Source: Benincasa hispida (Eukaryota; Streptophyta; Magnoliopsida; Cucurbitales; Cucurbitaceae). Taken from it: DNA of 64,000 nucleotides. Positions 22,261 through 34,930 of the stretch are shown here, one piece after another (position 1 is the stretch's first letter; each line of letters starts with the position of its first letter). Location of the stretch: positions 50,016,117-50,080,116 of the forward strand of contig NC_052349.1 of the NCBI RefSeq assembly GCF_009727055.1. Direction: 5' to 3'. The translations under genes were made by a program, and so were the position numbers. Under the pieces are notes generated by a model. That model was not told the DNA's origin. It searched no databases and saw only the letters and a program-made list of their open reading frames with translations.

Positions 22261-25200
22261 ACTCAATAATACAGAGTAAGTTTCTAGTTATTAATAAGTC
22301 TAAACAATTGGTTGGTTAATCCTAATAATTCAAATATGCTAAAACTGAATCAAGAGATAAAGATGCTAGAGAGAAAGTAATAAAAACATTTAAGTACAAA
22401 TCTTCTCATAAATGTAAAAACGGTTCATCCAAATCCATAAACTAAATGAAACTAGCAAAGATTACATACCTTGAAAATCCGTAATCGAGGCTTGTAAACA
22501 TCAAGTCATTTACAATAAAAAAAAAAAAAAAAAAAGCCTAAAACTAAGAAAAATAGGTAAGAAGTGGATGAAGAAATCAGAAAAGGCTCACAGCTCAGAA
22601 TGGGCATCTGGCTCTCAAACCCTTCATTAAAAACCTTAAAATGAAGTGGGATTTATATAGTAATTGATAAAGCACTAAGGTGTTGCAGGATGGCGCCACG
22701 ACACTAATGGTCTTTATGCACAACGTTGTGTTGCAGCGCCTTAGAGCATTGTGGCACCATGCTTGATCACACACACATATGTGTGGGTAGCGTCGTCGCT
22801 GCTTATCTTAGGCACTGGGTACTAGCTTCGCAGTGCTTGCATGATGTCGTGGCTCCCAATGCACGTTGGAACCATTTTGCTCCCATGTGTTTGCTAAATG
22901 CTCAATTTAAGTCCAAATTTCATATGGAACTTTCTGACGTCTTCTTATGCTCATTAACCTGTCTAAGAACTAAAATAAACATTATATTCATGAAAACTAG
23001 CACGATTTAAACCTAGAAAGATAACTTGTTTGGGGAGCTATTAATATTCTTGGAAGGTTTTGTGGTGCATGAACATATCTCTTTTCATTTCAATAAAGTT
23101 TATTGACAACTTCTCAAACGTATCAAATTCTACTTGTTGTTCAAATACCTCAGCTTTGCTATCTTAACAAATCACATACAAAAATAAAGAGATCAATGTC
23201 TTAAAAAGGGTTATTCATGAAAAAATATGAAAAGAAAATAACAAGCGAATGTTGACATGGTCGTAATTGTGATGATTTGTATACATACAACTAATAGTGT
23301 AATTCCACATTTTTAATTATGTAAACTCTTATTAAATTGAAAATTTAGACAAAAGTTGTTCTCTCTCAACTTTATTTTTCTTACTTGGTGAAAATTTAAT
23401 AAGTTAGAAAGCTACTTTACACTCGGTTGTGGCTCTTTCCATAGTTGGAGGTCAAATTTATAGCATTGTCAAAGGTTGTTAAGGAAAGCCAATGGTTGAA
23501 AGGTCTATTCATCGACAACGAACTTAATCAAACTTAAGTGAAAATCTGTTATAGCAATCAAAAAGTAACCATTCAACTTTCTCAATATCAACAATTGCAT
23601 AGTATCGAATAAAATATATTGAAAATGGAGAACATGAGGGTATTTAAATTACATATTTAGAGAATGTTAAAAATATGTTTAGATCCCTTTTTGTTTTCAT
23701 TTTTTTTTTGGTTTTTATTTTTCTTAATCAAATTCCAAGAACAAAAACAACACTTTAAAAGCTTTTTCTTTTTTTTTTTTCAAAATTTGGCTTAGTTTTT
23801 TTAAACTATTGGTAAAAAGTAGATAACAAAAAAAGAAATTTAAAGGTGTAAGTAGTGTTTTAAAAAAAAAAAAAAATGATTACTCAACGGGATCGTAATA
23901 AAATCGGTTATGCAATTTGAATTTCTTAAAACAAATTGTGCGGAAACAGAGAGAGACCTTTTTTAGAGTGTTTCCTTGTACTCCTTTGTAAACACTTGAA
24001 TAAAATTGCTCCCTTATATAAGTAATGTAGGTCATGGTGTTGACCACTATAATCCCTAGAGTTACCATCTTCTTCATCTTCTTCTTATTTTAATCTTTTC
24101 ATTTTTTGTTCATTTCTTTGCATATAGAATATTCATTTCTAAATTATTTCGTGAGAAATTATTTTAAATGGTAAAATTGTTGAAAGTCTATCAACGTCTA
24201 TCATTAATAGTTCTAAAATTTTGTTATATCTTGTAAATATTTTGGTTTATTTTTCTATATTTAAAAATAGCCCTTATTCTTATATGTTTTCCAAATTTTT
24301 CAATGATCTTCAAGCTTTCATTGAGGTAATAATGTTAGTCTCTTTCATTTAAAACATATACCAATTTGGTCCTTACGTATCGTAAAAATGTCTCATTCAA
24401 GTGTAATGAAATTTGATTTGACAAACAATCTAGTTTTCGCACGTATGCGTATAAAAATTAGATTATAGATTGGGTGAGAGATGAAGATTACCACCATATT
24501 CAACCAATGGTATATGCAAACTATCAAGATTTTTTCCACGATTAGAACTAGATTATTACAAAATTTAAATTATGGAGAATTCATTACATATCATTTAATT
24601 TCTGTTTCTTAATTACGTTGCAAGTATTCAATTTTTAATTGTAAGTAGACTTTTTTTTTTTAAAAAAAAATTAGTATCTATTTTTAAATATAGAAAAGTG
24701 AACCAAAATATTTACAAAACATAGCAAAATTTTGGAACTATAAATGATAGAGGCAGATAGACACCGATAGATTTCTATCATTGTCTATTAGTGACATTGA
24801 TAGATATTGATAAAAGTCTATCGGTGTCTATCAACGTCTATCATTAATAATTCTAAAATTTTGTTATATCTTGTAAATATTTTCAACAGTTTTACCACTT
24901 GAAATAATTTCTCTATATTATTTTTATATTTAATTAACATTTTCATTTCTCCAACTTCGTTTTTCCATATTTAATATATTACTCTCACTCTCTCTTTCAC
25001 ATTCATCTATTTCTCTCTACCTTCTATTTTTCAATGAATTGATGTCTCTTTGCAGCAGATTTTCTCCATCTCTTTGATTAAAATTAAAAAAATAAGAAAT
25101 AGAAAATTAATAATGATAACTTATTTTGTTTGTTTCCCTTTTCAAAAGAAGTTGACAAAAAAAAGTGTTACCGTTTTCCAACATTCCCAAAACATATATT

Positions 25201-25796
25201 TGTGAGTAGATTTGAAATTATCAAAATAATTGTCATGGTCACGTTAAAATTATTCAAAATAGGTTTTTAATTATTTAAAATTAATTTAATATTTTAGATG
25301 TAGTTTTCATATTATCAAAATTAGTTTCGGAGAATGACCAAAATCATAGTTCATAGTAATTTAAAAAATGACAACTAATTTTAACTATTTCATAATCATT
25401 ACCAAACATGCTCAAAATAACAACTATATGGTTTGGTATATATTAGTCTAGTTTAAATTTTAGATTCAGTTGGAAATGCTATCAAGCCAACAGAACTTAG
25501 AGATGTCCACGGGAGAAGACGGGATTGGAGATGGCTTCTCCGTCCCCTTTTCCCCTCTCTATTTCATTCTCCATCCTCACGAAATTTTCTAGGGAGATCG
25601 GAGTGGAGATTCCTGATGTGAAATGTGCATGGATTGAATTCTTCCTGAAAATTTTTTCCCCGTTTGATTTTTTTATTTAAAAAAATCGATCAACTTAGAT
25701 AAAAGTTTTTTAATTAAATAGTTAAAATTCTTTTATATGATTGCCAAAACCCAGTAATTGTAAGGAAAAAAAACAATATATATATTAATAAAATAA
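22261..25796. other. AT-rich intergenic DNA, no recognised gene
   Basis: Long poly-A/T runs, no convincing coding frame and no clear element ends. A stretch of about 66 bp (TCTATCAACGTCTATCATTA, then TTCTAAAATTTTGTTATATC) occurs at about 24187-24245 and again at about 24830-24890. A TATA-like ATTACTTATATAAGGGAGC on the minus strand near 24010 precedes a short frame I cannot identify. GC-rich text at 25505-25620 (GGGAGAAGACGGGATTGGAG) resembles a dispersed repeat. Confidence 0.6.
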
Positions 25797-26252
25797 TTCA
25801 TCAATGAGGGTGTTTTCAATAAAGCAATCTTTAGTAAACTTTCATCTGAATCCATGTTCCAAAATGTTGAAGTTCATGAAGGTGATTGGGATAACCATGC
25901 CCATGGCTCCATCAATGTCTGGAATTACACCATCGATATGTATAAACGGTCATCTCGACTATGATCACGATCACGATTTATTATTTTTCTTTTTATGCAT
26001 AATTCATCTCTTTTATATAAGGCATTGATCTCTTTGATTTTGTATGTGATTTGTTAAGATGGAAAAGTTGAGGTATTCAAAGAACGAGTAGAATTTGATG
26101 ACAAGAATTTGGCAGTAACGTTGATTGGATTAGAAGGAGATGTGTTCGAACATTACAAAACTTTTCAAGGAACATATAAAGTTGTGCCAAAAAGTCTCGA
26201 GCATAGTTTGGCAATTTTGACATAGGAATTTGAGAAACTTAATGATGGTTCT

Positions 26253-26465
26253 TGCTAAAAACCATTATTCTTTTCTCTTATTAATTTTAGGAAGAAAGAG
26301 TTTCTTAAATAGAATAAATACCCAATTACAAATAAGGAAAGAATAAAATAATTACAAATAAGGAAAGAATAAAATATAGCAAATATAATACAATAAGTAC
26401 AATATAAAATTTCACAATAGATGAAATAATCAACAAAAATTTCACAATAGAGGAAATAATCAACA
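26253..26465 (-). repeat. 3' LTR of copia A (213 bp)
   Basis: On the plus strand it runs from TGCTAAAAACC to AATCAACA; the G-rich polypurine tract (GAGGGGGAG on the minus strand) abuts it at 26466-26475. It is 30 bp longer than the 5' LTR because the terminal unit AATTTCACAATAGAGGAAAT is tandemly duplicated (about 26408-26465). Confidence 0.92.
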
Positions 26466-26466
26466 C

Positions 26467-28187
26467 TCCCCCTCGAGCTGGTTTGAAGATATCATTCATA
26501 GCCAGCTTGTCAATCAACTTGTTGAATTACCACTTTGGAAGACCTTTGGTTAACACATCTGCAATTTGCTCTGTTTTCGGGAGAAAAGGAATGCATATTA
26601 TTCCTGCATGTTTGGTCCTATCATGAAGGACTGGATTGTGGGCAATGGAAATTGCTAACTTGTTATCACAATAGATGCGTATGGGCATTGTCTGAGAGAA
26701 ATTCAATTCTTCCAATAGTCTTCTTATCCATATGCCCTCATAAATACTATGGGATAATGCCTTAAATTCTACTTCAGCACTACTTCTTGCAACCACACTT
26801 TGTTATTTACTTCGCCAAGTAACCAGATTTTCTCCAACAAAAAAGCAATACCCCAAAGTAGATCTTCTATCAGTCATGCTTCCTACTCAATCAGCATCAG
26901 TGTAAATCTCAATGTTTAGGTGGTCATGCTTCGTGAATAATTACCTTTTTCCTGGAGTACCTTTCAAATATCTCAAAATTCTATAAACTGCTTCAAAGTG
27001 AACTGACTTGGGAGCATGCATGAACTGACATACTACATTAACTGCGAAAGCAATGTCAGGATGTGTGTGAGAGAGGTATATGAGTCTCCCTACAAGCCTT
27101 TAGTACTTTTCATTTTCTTTTACTTCTTTTTCAGTTGCAGCAACCAATTTTAAATTTTGCTCAATAGGAGTTTCTGCTATCTTGCAACCAAGTAAACCTG
27201 TCTTATTCAGTAGGTCAAGAATATACTTCCTCTGGTTGACAAGAATGTCATTTTTAGATCTGGCAAACTCCATTCCTAGAAAATACTTTAAGGTTCCCAT
27301 GTCCTTGATTTGAAAATCATTAGCAACGTTTTTCTTCAAGATATTCAATCCTGTCTCATCATTACCTATAAGAATGATATCATCAACATACACTATCAAA
27401 ACGACCAACTTACCACTTCCAGTATGTTTATAGAACATAGTATGATCAGCTTGACTTTGACTGAATCCATAGCTTGTGACTGCCTTTCCAAACCGTTCAA
27501 ACCATGCTTTGAGAGATTGTTTAAGCCCATATAATGATTTCTTTAACTTGCACACTTTGTTAACCTGAGATCCACCTCAAAACGAAGTGGCAAGTCCATA
27601 AAAACCTCTTCTTAAAGATCCCTATTGAGAAATGCATTCTTCTTGATAAAGAGGCCAATCAAAATTAACTGCCACAGACAACAAGATTCTAATAGAATTA
27701 ATTTTAGCTACTGGAGCAAATGTTTCTTGATAATCAATGTCATAGGTCTGAGTGAACCCCTTGGCAACCAATCTGGCCTTATGCCTTTCAATACTACCAT
27801 TAGCTTTACATTTTATAGTAAAGCCCATTCGCATCCTACCGTCTTCTTATCTTTTGGTAGTTCGACTATGTCCTATGTGTAATTTTGTTTCAGTGCATTG
27901 AACTCTTCCATCACTGCTAATTTCCAATTCAAATCATTTAGGGATTCTTGTATATTTCTTGGAACAAATAGGTTGGTTATTTTGGATGTGAAGGCTTTAT
28001 GATAATCGGACAATCTATGATATGAAAGATAGTTTTCAATGGGGTATTTGGTGTATTTACAAGTACCTTTCCTATGGGCAATTGGAATATCAAGATCAGA
28101 GACATCAGGTAAAGGATCAAAAGGAGATGAAGAACTAGGAGAAATAGGAGTAGAGTGTTTAATACCTGGATCTTCAAGATCATTCAT
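26467..28187 (-). pseudogene. Copia A reverse transcriptase and RNase H
   Basis: RT: NWKLAVMEEFNALKQN (about 27900), [20 protein letters not shown] (about 27760), CKLKKSLYGLKQSLKAWFER (27550), and intact catalytic LIVYVDDIILIG near 27380. Then [36 protein letters not shown] (about 27080), and RNase H ARSSAEVEFKALSHSIYEGI with YCDNKLAISIAHNPVLHDRT (26796-26527). Stops occur near 27880, 27100 and 26527, and there is a frameshift near 27620. The C-terminus (LIDKLAMNDIFKPARGGV) runs to about 26467 behind a premature stop. Confidence 0.93.
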
Positions 28188-29954
28188 CGGAGTATTTGAT
28201 TGGTCCTATGAAGTCAATTGTTTGATCTCGGACTCTTTGAGTCAAGTTTCTTCTCGTATAAACCTGAAGTTTAGGATTTCGACTTGTAGTGTCATTTTGT
28301 AGTGTTTCTTCCCCTGAAGAAGGACTCTCCATACTTGGTATCGAAGGACTAAAGCTCATAATGACAGGACCACTGATGTTTGAGAGAGATAAAGTATCCC
28401 AAAAATTATCTTCAAGGTTAGATATCTCCCCCTGAAGAAAATTTGGGCCAAAAAAAGGTTGATTTTCCAAAAAAGACACATCCATACTCTCAAAATACCT
28501 ATGGGTCAAAAGATCAAAACATTTGTAAGCTTTCTTATGAGAAACATAGCCTACAAAAATGCATTTAATGGCTCGAGGATCAAGCTTAGTTTGAGAAAGA
28601 GGAGAAGTATAGACATAAGCAGTACACCCAAACAATTTAATTGGTAAATCAGAAGACAGTCAGTTATTAGGAAAAAACTCATTGAAGTGATTAAGAAGAG
28701 TTTTAAAATTCAAAACCTTAAACGGCATTAGATTGACCAGATATGCAACTGTAAGAACGACATCACCCCACAAATATTTTGGAACATTCATAGAGAACAT
28801 AAGGGCACGAGCAACCTCAAGTAAGTGTCTATTCTTTCGCTCAGCAATGCCATTCTCTGAGGCGTGTCACGACACGTAGCTTGATGAAAAATGTCCCTTT
28901 CTTGCAAAAAAAATTTGGTTAATTATTCATTGAAATATTAAGTGTCATTATCAAGGTGGAGAATTTGAAATTGAGTCTCTATCATATTGTAAAACTGAAC
29001 AAAAATCTCTTTTACCTCTGACTTTTCTGTTAACAAATAAAGCCAAGTTAAACGAGTGTGGTCATCTATAAAGGTAACAAACCAATGCTTACCACTATGA
29101 GTTAAGACTTTAGACAGACTCCAAACATCAGTATGAATTAAGAAAAAAGGTGATGAAGCCTTGTACAGTTTAGGCAAATGGGTGAATCGATGATGTTTGG
29201 CAAAAATGTAACTTTCACATTGAAAAACTGAACAATCAAATCCTTTAAATAAATCAGAAAACAGATACTTTAAATAAAATAAATTTGGATGCCTTAATCT
29301 ACGATGCCAAAGCATGATAGTTTCTTTAACAGAAGGAGAACAAATACTACTCAAGTCCTGAACTTTTTTATGACTAGCAGAAATTTCATCAAAGTAATAG
29401 AGACCATCAATCATCCTAGCACGTCCAATCATCCCCCCCCACCCCCCCCCCCCCCCCCAAGTCCTGATCCTAAAAGATACAATGAGTTTCACAAAAGATA
29501 ACACGACATTTATCATCCTTAGAGAGTTTACTAACAGACAACAAGTTACAAGCTAATTTTGGAACATGAAAGACAAAACGTAATATAAGTTTTATAGTCA
29601 AAGGAATAGTTCCTTTTCCTGCAATAGAGGTGAAGCTGCCATCGACAATGAGAATTTTTTCATTGTAATAAACAGGAGAATATGTTCAAATAAACAAGAG
29701 GAACTGGTCATATGATAAGAAGCTCCAGAGTGTATAATCCATGGAGATGAATTAAAGCAAGAGAGAGCTTGAGGACAAGTACCTGATTGTGCCAAGAAAA
29801 CACTAGGATTACCAGATGATGAATTGGTCTGTAGCAGCTTTAGAATTTGATCAATTTGCTCTTTGTTAAATGGGCTGGAGTCTACAACATTAGCATTAGA
29901 GGCATGTTGCTTAGAACTTTCCAATTTATAGGTTTTCCATGAAGTTTCCAACAA
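28188..29954 (-). pseudogene. Copia A protease and integrase
   Basis: Protease at about 29740: WIIHSGASYHMTS, where copia proteases read DSGA; the catalytic Asp is replaced by His. The GAG-pre-integrase part has DGLYYFDEIS and MLWHRRLRHPNLFYLKYLF (zinc-binding His residues). Integrase core: FFLIHTDVWS (Asp), TFIDDHTRLTWLYLL, LHLDNDT (second Asp region), and further left ERKNRH carrying the Glu. The C-terminal part (28635-28180) reads FGCTAYVYTSPLSQTKLDPR and CIFVGYVSHKKAYKCFD. A C8-A-C17 run at 29433-29458 and stops near 28938 and 28640 disrupt it. Confidence 0.9.
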
Positions 29955-30853
29955 GTTTCACGTGTATGTCGAGGTTTATTGCAATGGTCGCACCAGACAC
30001 GAGGCTTTTCATGTGGCTTATTGGATTGATTATAAGCCTTCATTGTAGTATTTTCAATCACCAACGCAGAGCATTCAACTGAGTCAATAGATTTTTTGTA
30101 AATCATAACATTCCTGCGACTTTCTTCCCTGCAAATTTCAGAAAAAACATCATTAATAGTTGGAAGAGTAGTTTTTCCAAGTATTCTACCTCTAACTTCA
30201 TCGAACTCAACATTGAAGCTGGCAAGGAATTTGTAAATACGACCATCTTCAACAGTTTTTCTATAGTGCTTTTGGTCCTCTGTAGACTTCGACTCATACG
30301 TATCAAAGAGGTCAAGGTCTTGCCAAATCCTTTTTAATGAGTGAAAGTATTGTGTAACAGAGCTAGTTCCTTGTCGTATATCACCCAATTTTAAGTTCAA
30401 CTCAAATACTTGTGACTGGTTGCCCAAATCAAAATACATTTGAGTTACACTATCCCATAATTCCTTGGTAGTAGAGTAACACATGTAGTTACAACCAATG
30501 TATTCGACCATGGAATTAACAAGCCAAGTCACAACCATGGAGTTTTCAACGTCCCATCTGGCGAATAAAGGGTCATCTGGACTAGGAATGTTTTTTTATC
30601 CTATGATGTAACCAATCTTCCCTTGTCTACGAATATACATCCGAACACTTTGGGACCAACGAAGAAAATTATCCCCATTGAGTCGAATGGTAGTTATTTG
30701 GACAGTGGGACTGGTTGAATGGTCACGATTGTTGCAAACTCGAATGATGGGTACCTTAGTGTCCGACATATCATTGAAAAAAGGAAACCCATAATACAAA
30801 ATCAGTAGATCTGAAGAAAAAAAACCAACACAAAGGCTTAAACGAACCAACAA
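29882..30853 (-). pseudogene. Copia A gag
   Basis: Starts near 30780 (MSDTKVPIIRVCNN), with TTIRLNGDNFLRWSQSVRMY typical of copia gag, then MYFDLGNQSQVFELNLKLGD and YFHSLKRIWQDLDLF. The zinc knuckle CDHCNKPRHTRETC (CX2CX4HX4C) is near 29990-29950. A frame break near 30590 separates the N-terminal 80 residues. It forms the particle that packages element RNA. Confidence 0.9.
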
Positions 30854-30972
30854 CTAGGAAAATTATAGCTGATGGATAGCGGCAACCTGTCGGCAGAAGA
30901 CTGGGTTTTTTCTATGGTTTAAAAAATATAAAAAATTTTTTTTGGGTTTTTAGGATTTCAAAAATTTTGTTT

Positions 30973-30983
30973 CTCTGATACCA
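30973..30983 (-). other. Primer binding site for initiator tRNA-Met (copia A)
   Basis: Minus strand TGGTATCAGAG directly downstream of the 5' LTR; a perfect 11-base match to the usual copia primer site. Confidence 0.92.
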
Positions 30984-31166
30984 TGCTAAAAACCATTATT
31001 CTTTTCTCTTATTAATCTTAGGAGGAAAGGGTTTCTTAAATAGAAGAAATACTCAATTACAAATAAGGAAATAATAAAATAATTACAAATAAGGAAAGAA
31101 TAAAATATAGCAAATATAATATAATAAGTACAATATAAAATTTCACAATAAAGAAAATAATCAACC
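30984..31166 (-). repeat. 5' LTR of copia A (183 bp)
   Basis: Plus-strand TGCTAAAAACC to AATCAACC, colinear with 26253-26465 except for the 30-bp duplication in the other LTR. The terminal CAACA has become CAACC. TSD GTTCT follows at 31167. Confidence 0.92.
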
Positions 31167-31170
31167 GTTC

Positions 31171-31644
31171 TGTTAGATATATTTAAATAATAATATGTTT
31201 AAATAAAGTATGGGCTATGTATGTGGATTAATAATTTATCACATTGGGTTATTTTATTAGATTGGGCCACATTATGTGATCTAATTAATTAAACCCCTAG
31301 ATTCTTAATGTAGTATGACTTAATGGGTAGAAGTTCATTCCTAGTTAATTAAGGTTTAATGGGAACCCTAATTGAACTAGTATATAAAGAAACCTTAAGC
31401 TATGGTCCCCAATATACCAAAACAATAAACACTTAGTTCTTCTTGAATCCCATCTAGAGAGAGATCCCACTAAAGGAATTCGAAGTTTTGGTTGAGGAAA
31501 ACTATAGTCATCTTAAAGTCATCGTCATCTTGAAGCTATCATCAATCATAATAGAATCTGGTATGTTATTTATTCTTGACAATTTGGCATGAATGATCCT
31601 AGGGTTAAATCTATTCAATATAGATTTGAATATTTATGTTATCA
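31171..31644 (+). repeat. 5' LTR of copia B
   Basis: 474 bp from TGTTAGATATATTT to TTATGTTATCA. The stretch AACTAGTATATAAAGAAACC near 31375 is a good TATA region. Homologous copies: 37896-38310 and 40547-40893. Confidence 0.9.
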
Positions 31645-31646
31645 AG

Positions 31647-31658
31647 TGGTATTAGAGC
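31647..31658 (+). other. Primer binding site for initiator tRNA-Met (copia B)
   Basis: TGGTATTAGAGC, one base off the usual TGGTATCAGAGC, 2 bp after the LTR. Confidence 0.88.
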
Positions 31659-32875
31659 ATGAATTTCATGTTATATTATCATATTTTTTATAGTCTACCG
31701 TTGTTTATGATTTAATTATTTGGTAAAGAAAAGTTCGAGGTTTGCATAATAGATTTCTTTTTTTTTTTTTCATCATAAATTTACAATTTAATGATGAGAT
31801 GATCATTGTTCAAACCCGTTTTTTCGGGTAAATTATTTGTAAGTTGAGTCTTGTAAGTCCATTTCATTTATAGAAATTTTTCTGTGAGAATCCGGCTCAA
31901 AACAGAAATGAAAATCGAGATTTGGAGTGCAGAACTGAGAGGTTTCTGTACAAATGCTACTTTGGTCATATTTTGTGAGTCATAAAATATTTCTGACCAT
32001 CTATCTGTCATTGTTTGTGCGTCATGGATTTCACTAAAATTGAACCTCCTACCATTGTTTGTGCATCATAGATTCTTCTGGAATTGAATTTCCTTTTCCT
32101 AGGCGTAATTGTTGCAAAAGTTTGCCAAAGATTGGGATTTTTTGAAGCCCTAAATAGGATTAAATGAGTTTTATTCAATAAATTTAGAAAAATAAAATTT
32201 AAATTTAAATTTGATTGATTTTTTTTTTGTGAAATTAAATTTAAATTTGATCGACTTTCTGGTGAATATAAATTTAAATTTGATTGATAATGTGGTAAAT
32301 TTATTTTTAAATTTAATTGATTTTTTAGTGAATTTAAATTTAAATTTGATCGATGATATTTGGCAATATTCACATTTTATGTTACTTTATTTGTATTATG
32401 TGTATGCAATTATTAAGTGAATATTGGTAAAGACTATTTGGTGTTCTTCCTCATTTATTATATTATTGTGTCTTATATTTTAGCTTGAATTGATAAAAAA
32501 TAATATGTTACCAAGTAGCCTTTATTATCTAAATCGGTTTAATTATGAAATATAAGATGTGAATATACATGAATTTATGCGGATAATTATTGGCCCAAAA
32601 GAAGATAATTATTTGGCCAAATTGTGGGTATGCACGTGGTATTGAGTATGTGGCAATTATAAGGACTACTCATGTGAAAAATAGTCGGTCCAAAGAAAGA
32701 CTATTTTTTTTACAGAGTTTATTGTCAGTACTTTGATTACTACGTTGAGAGTACCATTTACAGTTGGTATTTTTTACCCAAAGGCTGGACATTAATGTTG
32801 TGCTAGGTATCTTGTTGAAGGGGCCCACCACGTATGTGAAATTATTTTATCATATTTTAATTGTAAGCATATGTT
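31659..32875 (+). repeat. Copia B 5' leader with tandem AT-rich repeats
   Basis: Non-coding. At about 32182-32360 there are four to five imperfect copies of a unit of about 40 bp, GAATTTAAATTTAAATTTGA plus TTGATTTTTTNGT. The open frames across it on both strands follow from the repeat and are not genes. Confidence 0.65.
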
Positions 32876-34930
32876 TTGTTGTTTATTGTTTCAGTTGGTC
32901 TTACTCAACTATCTAGAAATCTGAGTTCAATCCCTAAGTTGAATGGATCGAACTTTAAGATTTGGAAGGAAAGCCTAGAGATACTTCTCGGGTATATGAA
33001 TTTGAACCTTGAATTAAGGACTGATAAACCTACTTCTACTGAGGAACAGCCGAATACGGTTCATATAGAGAAGTAAGAACGGTCAAATCTCATGTGTTTG
33101 ATGATCATTAAGCACTCCATTTTGGAGTCTTTTTGGGGCTCTATCACGGAAAGTGAAAATGCCAATAAATTTCTAACTCAAATTGAGATATATCTTGCTA
33201 AAAATGAAAAAGGGAAAGCAAGTAGTGTTTTTACTTCTTTAAGTTCCATGAGGTATAAGGGCAATGGGAACATAAGGGAGTACATTATGGAAATGTTCAG
33301 TCTCATAGGTAAATTAAAGGCATTTGATATCCAGATAAATTTAGGTACCAACAAATGCTCAAACGTCTTAGAACTAATACATATAGACATTTGTGGTCCA
33401 TTCCCTACGGCTTCTTGGAATGGACAACAATATTTTATTACGTTCATAGACGACTATTCAAAATATGGGTAACAATCTTTGAACATTTTCAAATCTTTCT
33501 TGAACTTCAACTTGGAAAGAAAATTAAGGCTGTCAAATTTGATCGTGGTAATGAATATTACGGTAGATATGATAGATCGGGTAACAAAGTCTAGGGTCCT
33601 TTGCCAAATACCTAGAGAAATGTGGAATCGTCCCACAATACACTATACGGGGCAAACTAGCATGAATAGTGTAGCAGAAAGACGAAATAGAACACTTAAG
33701 AATATGGTAAGAAGTATGATTAGTCATTCTTCTTTATTAGAATCTCTCTATGGTGAGGCACTAAAGACTGCAACATATATTCTCAATAAGGTACTTAGTA
33801 ACGCAATAGTTAAAACCCCTTAAGAACCATGGACACGAAAGAAGCCTAGTATTAGGCATCTTCACATATGGGGTTGTCCAACTAAGGCTAGGCCTTATAG
33901 ATCTAATGATAGAAAATGAGACTCAAGAACTATGAGTTATTATTTTGTTGGGTATTCTGAGCGCTCTCAGGGTTTCAAGTTTTATGATCCCATTTTTAAA
34001 ATCATTGTTTGAGATAGGAAATGCTAGATTCCTTGAAGATGTTAAGTTTGAGGGGAAGGTAACATAAGGAAAGTTGTCTTTGAAAAGGAATTAGTTTCTT
34101 TTCCTTATGTAGTTATGATGTTCAGGCTCCAATTTCTGACTTCATTATTGGACCAATTATAGAACAAGACAACATTGAAGACCCCGTTGTTGAATCTAAA
34201 GTTCAAACGACTCAACAACCTTAAGAAATGCCACTAAGGAAATCTACTAGAGAGAGAAGAAGTGCAATTCCAGATGATTATATTGTGTTTCTTCAAGAAT
34301 ATCAGGATGATGTGGGCATAATGGAAGATGATCCAATCAACTTCCAAGAAGATCTACAAAGTTCTAACTTTCAAAAGTAGATAAATACTATAGAAGAGGA
34401 AATAAAATCCATAAAAGACAATGACGTGTGGGAACTTTTTGAATTGCCACCAGGAATAAAACCCATAGGTTGTAAATGGATATTTAAAATCAAAAGGGAT
34501 TCACATGGCAATATCAAAAGATATAAGGCTCGTCTTGTTGCAAAGGGTTTTACTCAAAACGAAGGCATTGATTACAAATAGACCTTCTCTTCAGTTTCAT
34601 CGAAAGACTCTTTCAGGGTAATCATGGCACTGGTAGCTCATTTTGATTTAGAGCTACACCAGATGGATGTAAAAACTGCATTTCTCAACGAGAACATTGA
34701 TGAGACGATTTATATGGTGCAACCAGAAAACTTTGTGTCTAGTAATTCAAAGTCTATGGTGTACAAATTGAAGAAATCTATTTATGGTCTCAAGCAAGCC
34801 TCTCGTCAATGGTATAAAAAATTCCATAAAATCATAACTCCTTTGGTTTTGAGGTGAATATAGTGGAAAATTGTGTATGTCACAAGTTCAGTGGGAGTAA
34901 ATCAATCTTTTTGGTGTTATATGTTTATGA
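32876..34930 (+). pseudogene. Copia B gag, integrase and N-terminal RT, 5' of the solo LTR
   Basis: Gag remnant at 32876-33340: SIPKLNGSNFKIWKESLEIL and KGNGNIREYIMEMFSLIGKL. A deletion then joins gag directly to the integrase core at about 33350 (LELIHIDICGPFPTASWNGQ, YFITFIDDYSKYG), removing zinc knuckle, protease and integrase N-terminus. Integrase continues with [20 protein letters not shown] (33665-33720, catalytic Glu in ERRN) and HLHIWGCPTKARPYRS. RT begins at about 34380 ([39 protein letters not shown]) and runs to MDVKTAFLNENIDETIYMVQ, KKSIYGLKQASRQWYKKFH and FLVLYVYD at 34930, where the solo LTR starts inside the catalytic motif. Several stops are present. Confidence 0.9.

Larger units (their letters stand above)
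26253..31166 (-). mobile_element. Copia A: structurally complete Ty1/copia element with perfect TSD
   Basis: A 4.9-kb element with short LTRs (3' LTR 26253-26465, 5' LTR 30984-31166), initiator-Met primer site, gag, protease, integrase, RT and RNase H in copia order on the minus strand. Both sides carry GTTCT (26248-26252 and 31167-31171). The right TSD includes the first base of copia B's LTR, so copia A inserted after copia B at the gene/copia-B boundary. Coding frames contain several stops and shifts, plus a long C-tract. Confidence 0.95.

Noticed and set aside
23880..24077. 65-codon minus-strand frame starting MKKMVTLGIIVVNTMTYITY
   Set aside because: There is a TATA-like sequence within it, which argues for non-coding DNA; no family recognised.
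32008..32420. Asn/Leu-rich frames on both strands
   Set aside because: Produced by the AATTTAAATTT tandem repeats in the copia B leader.
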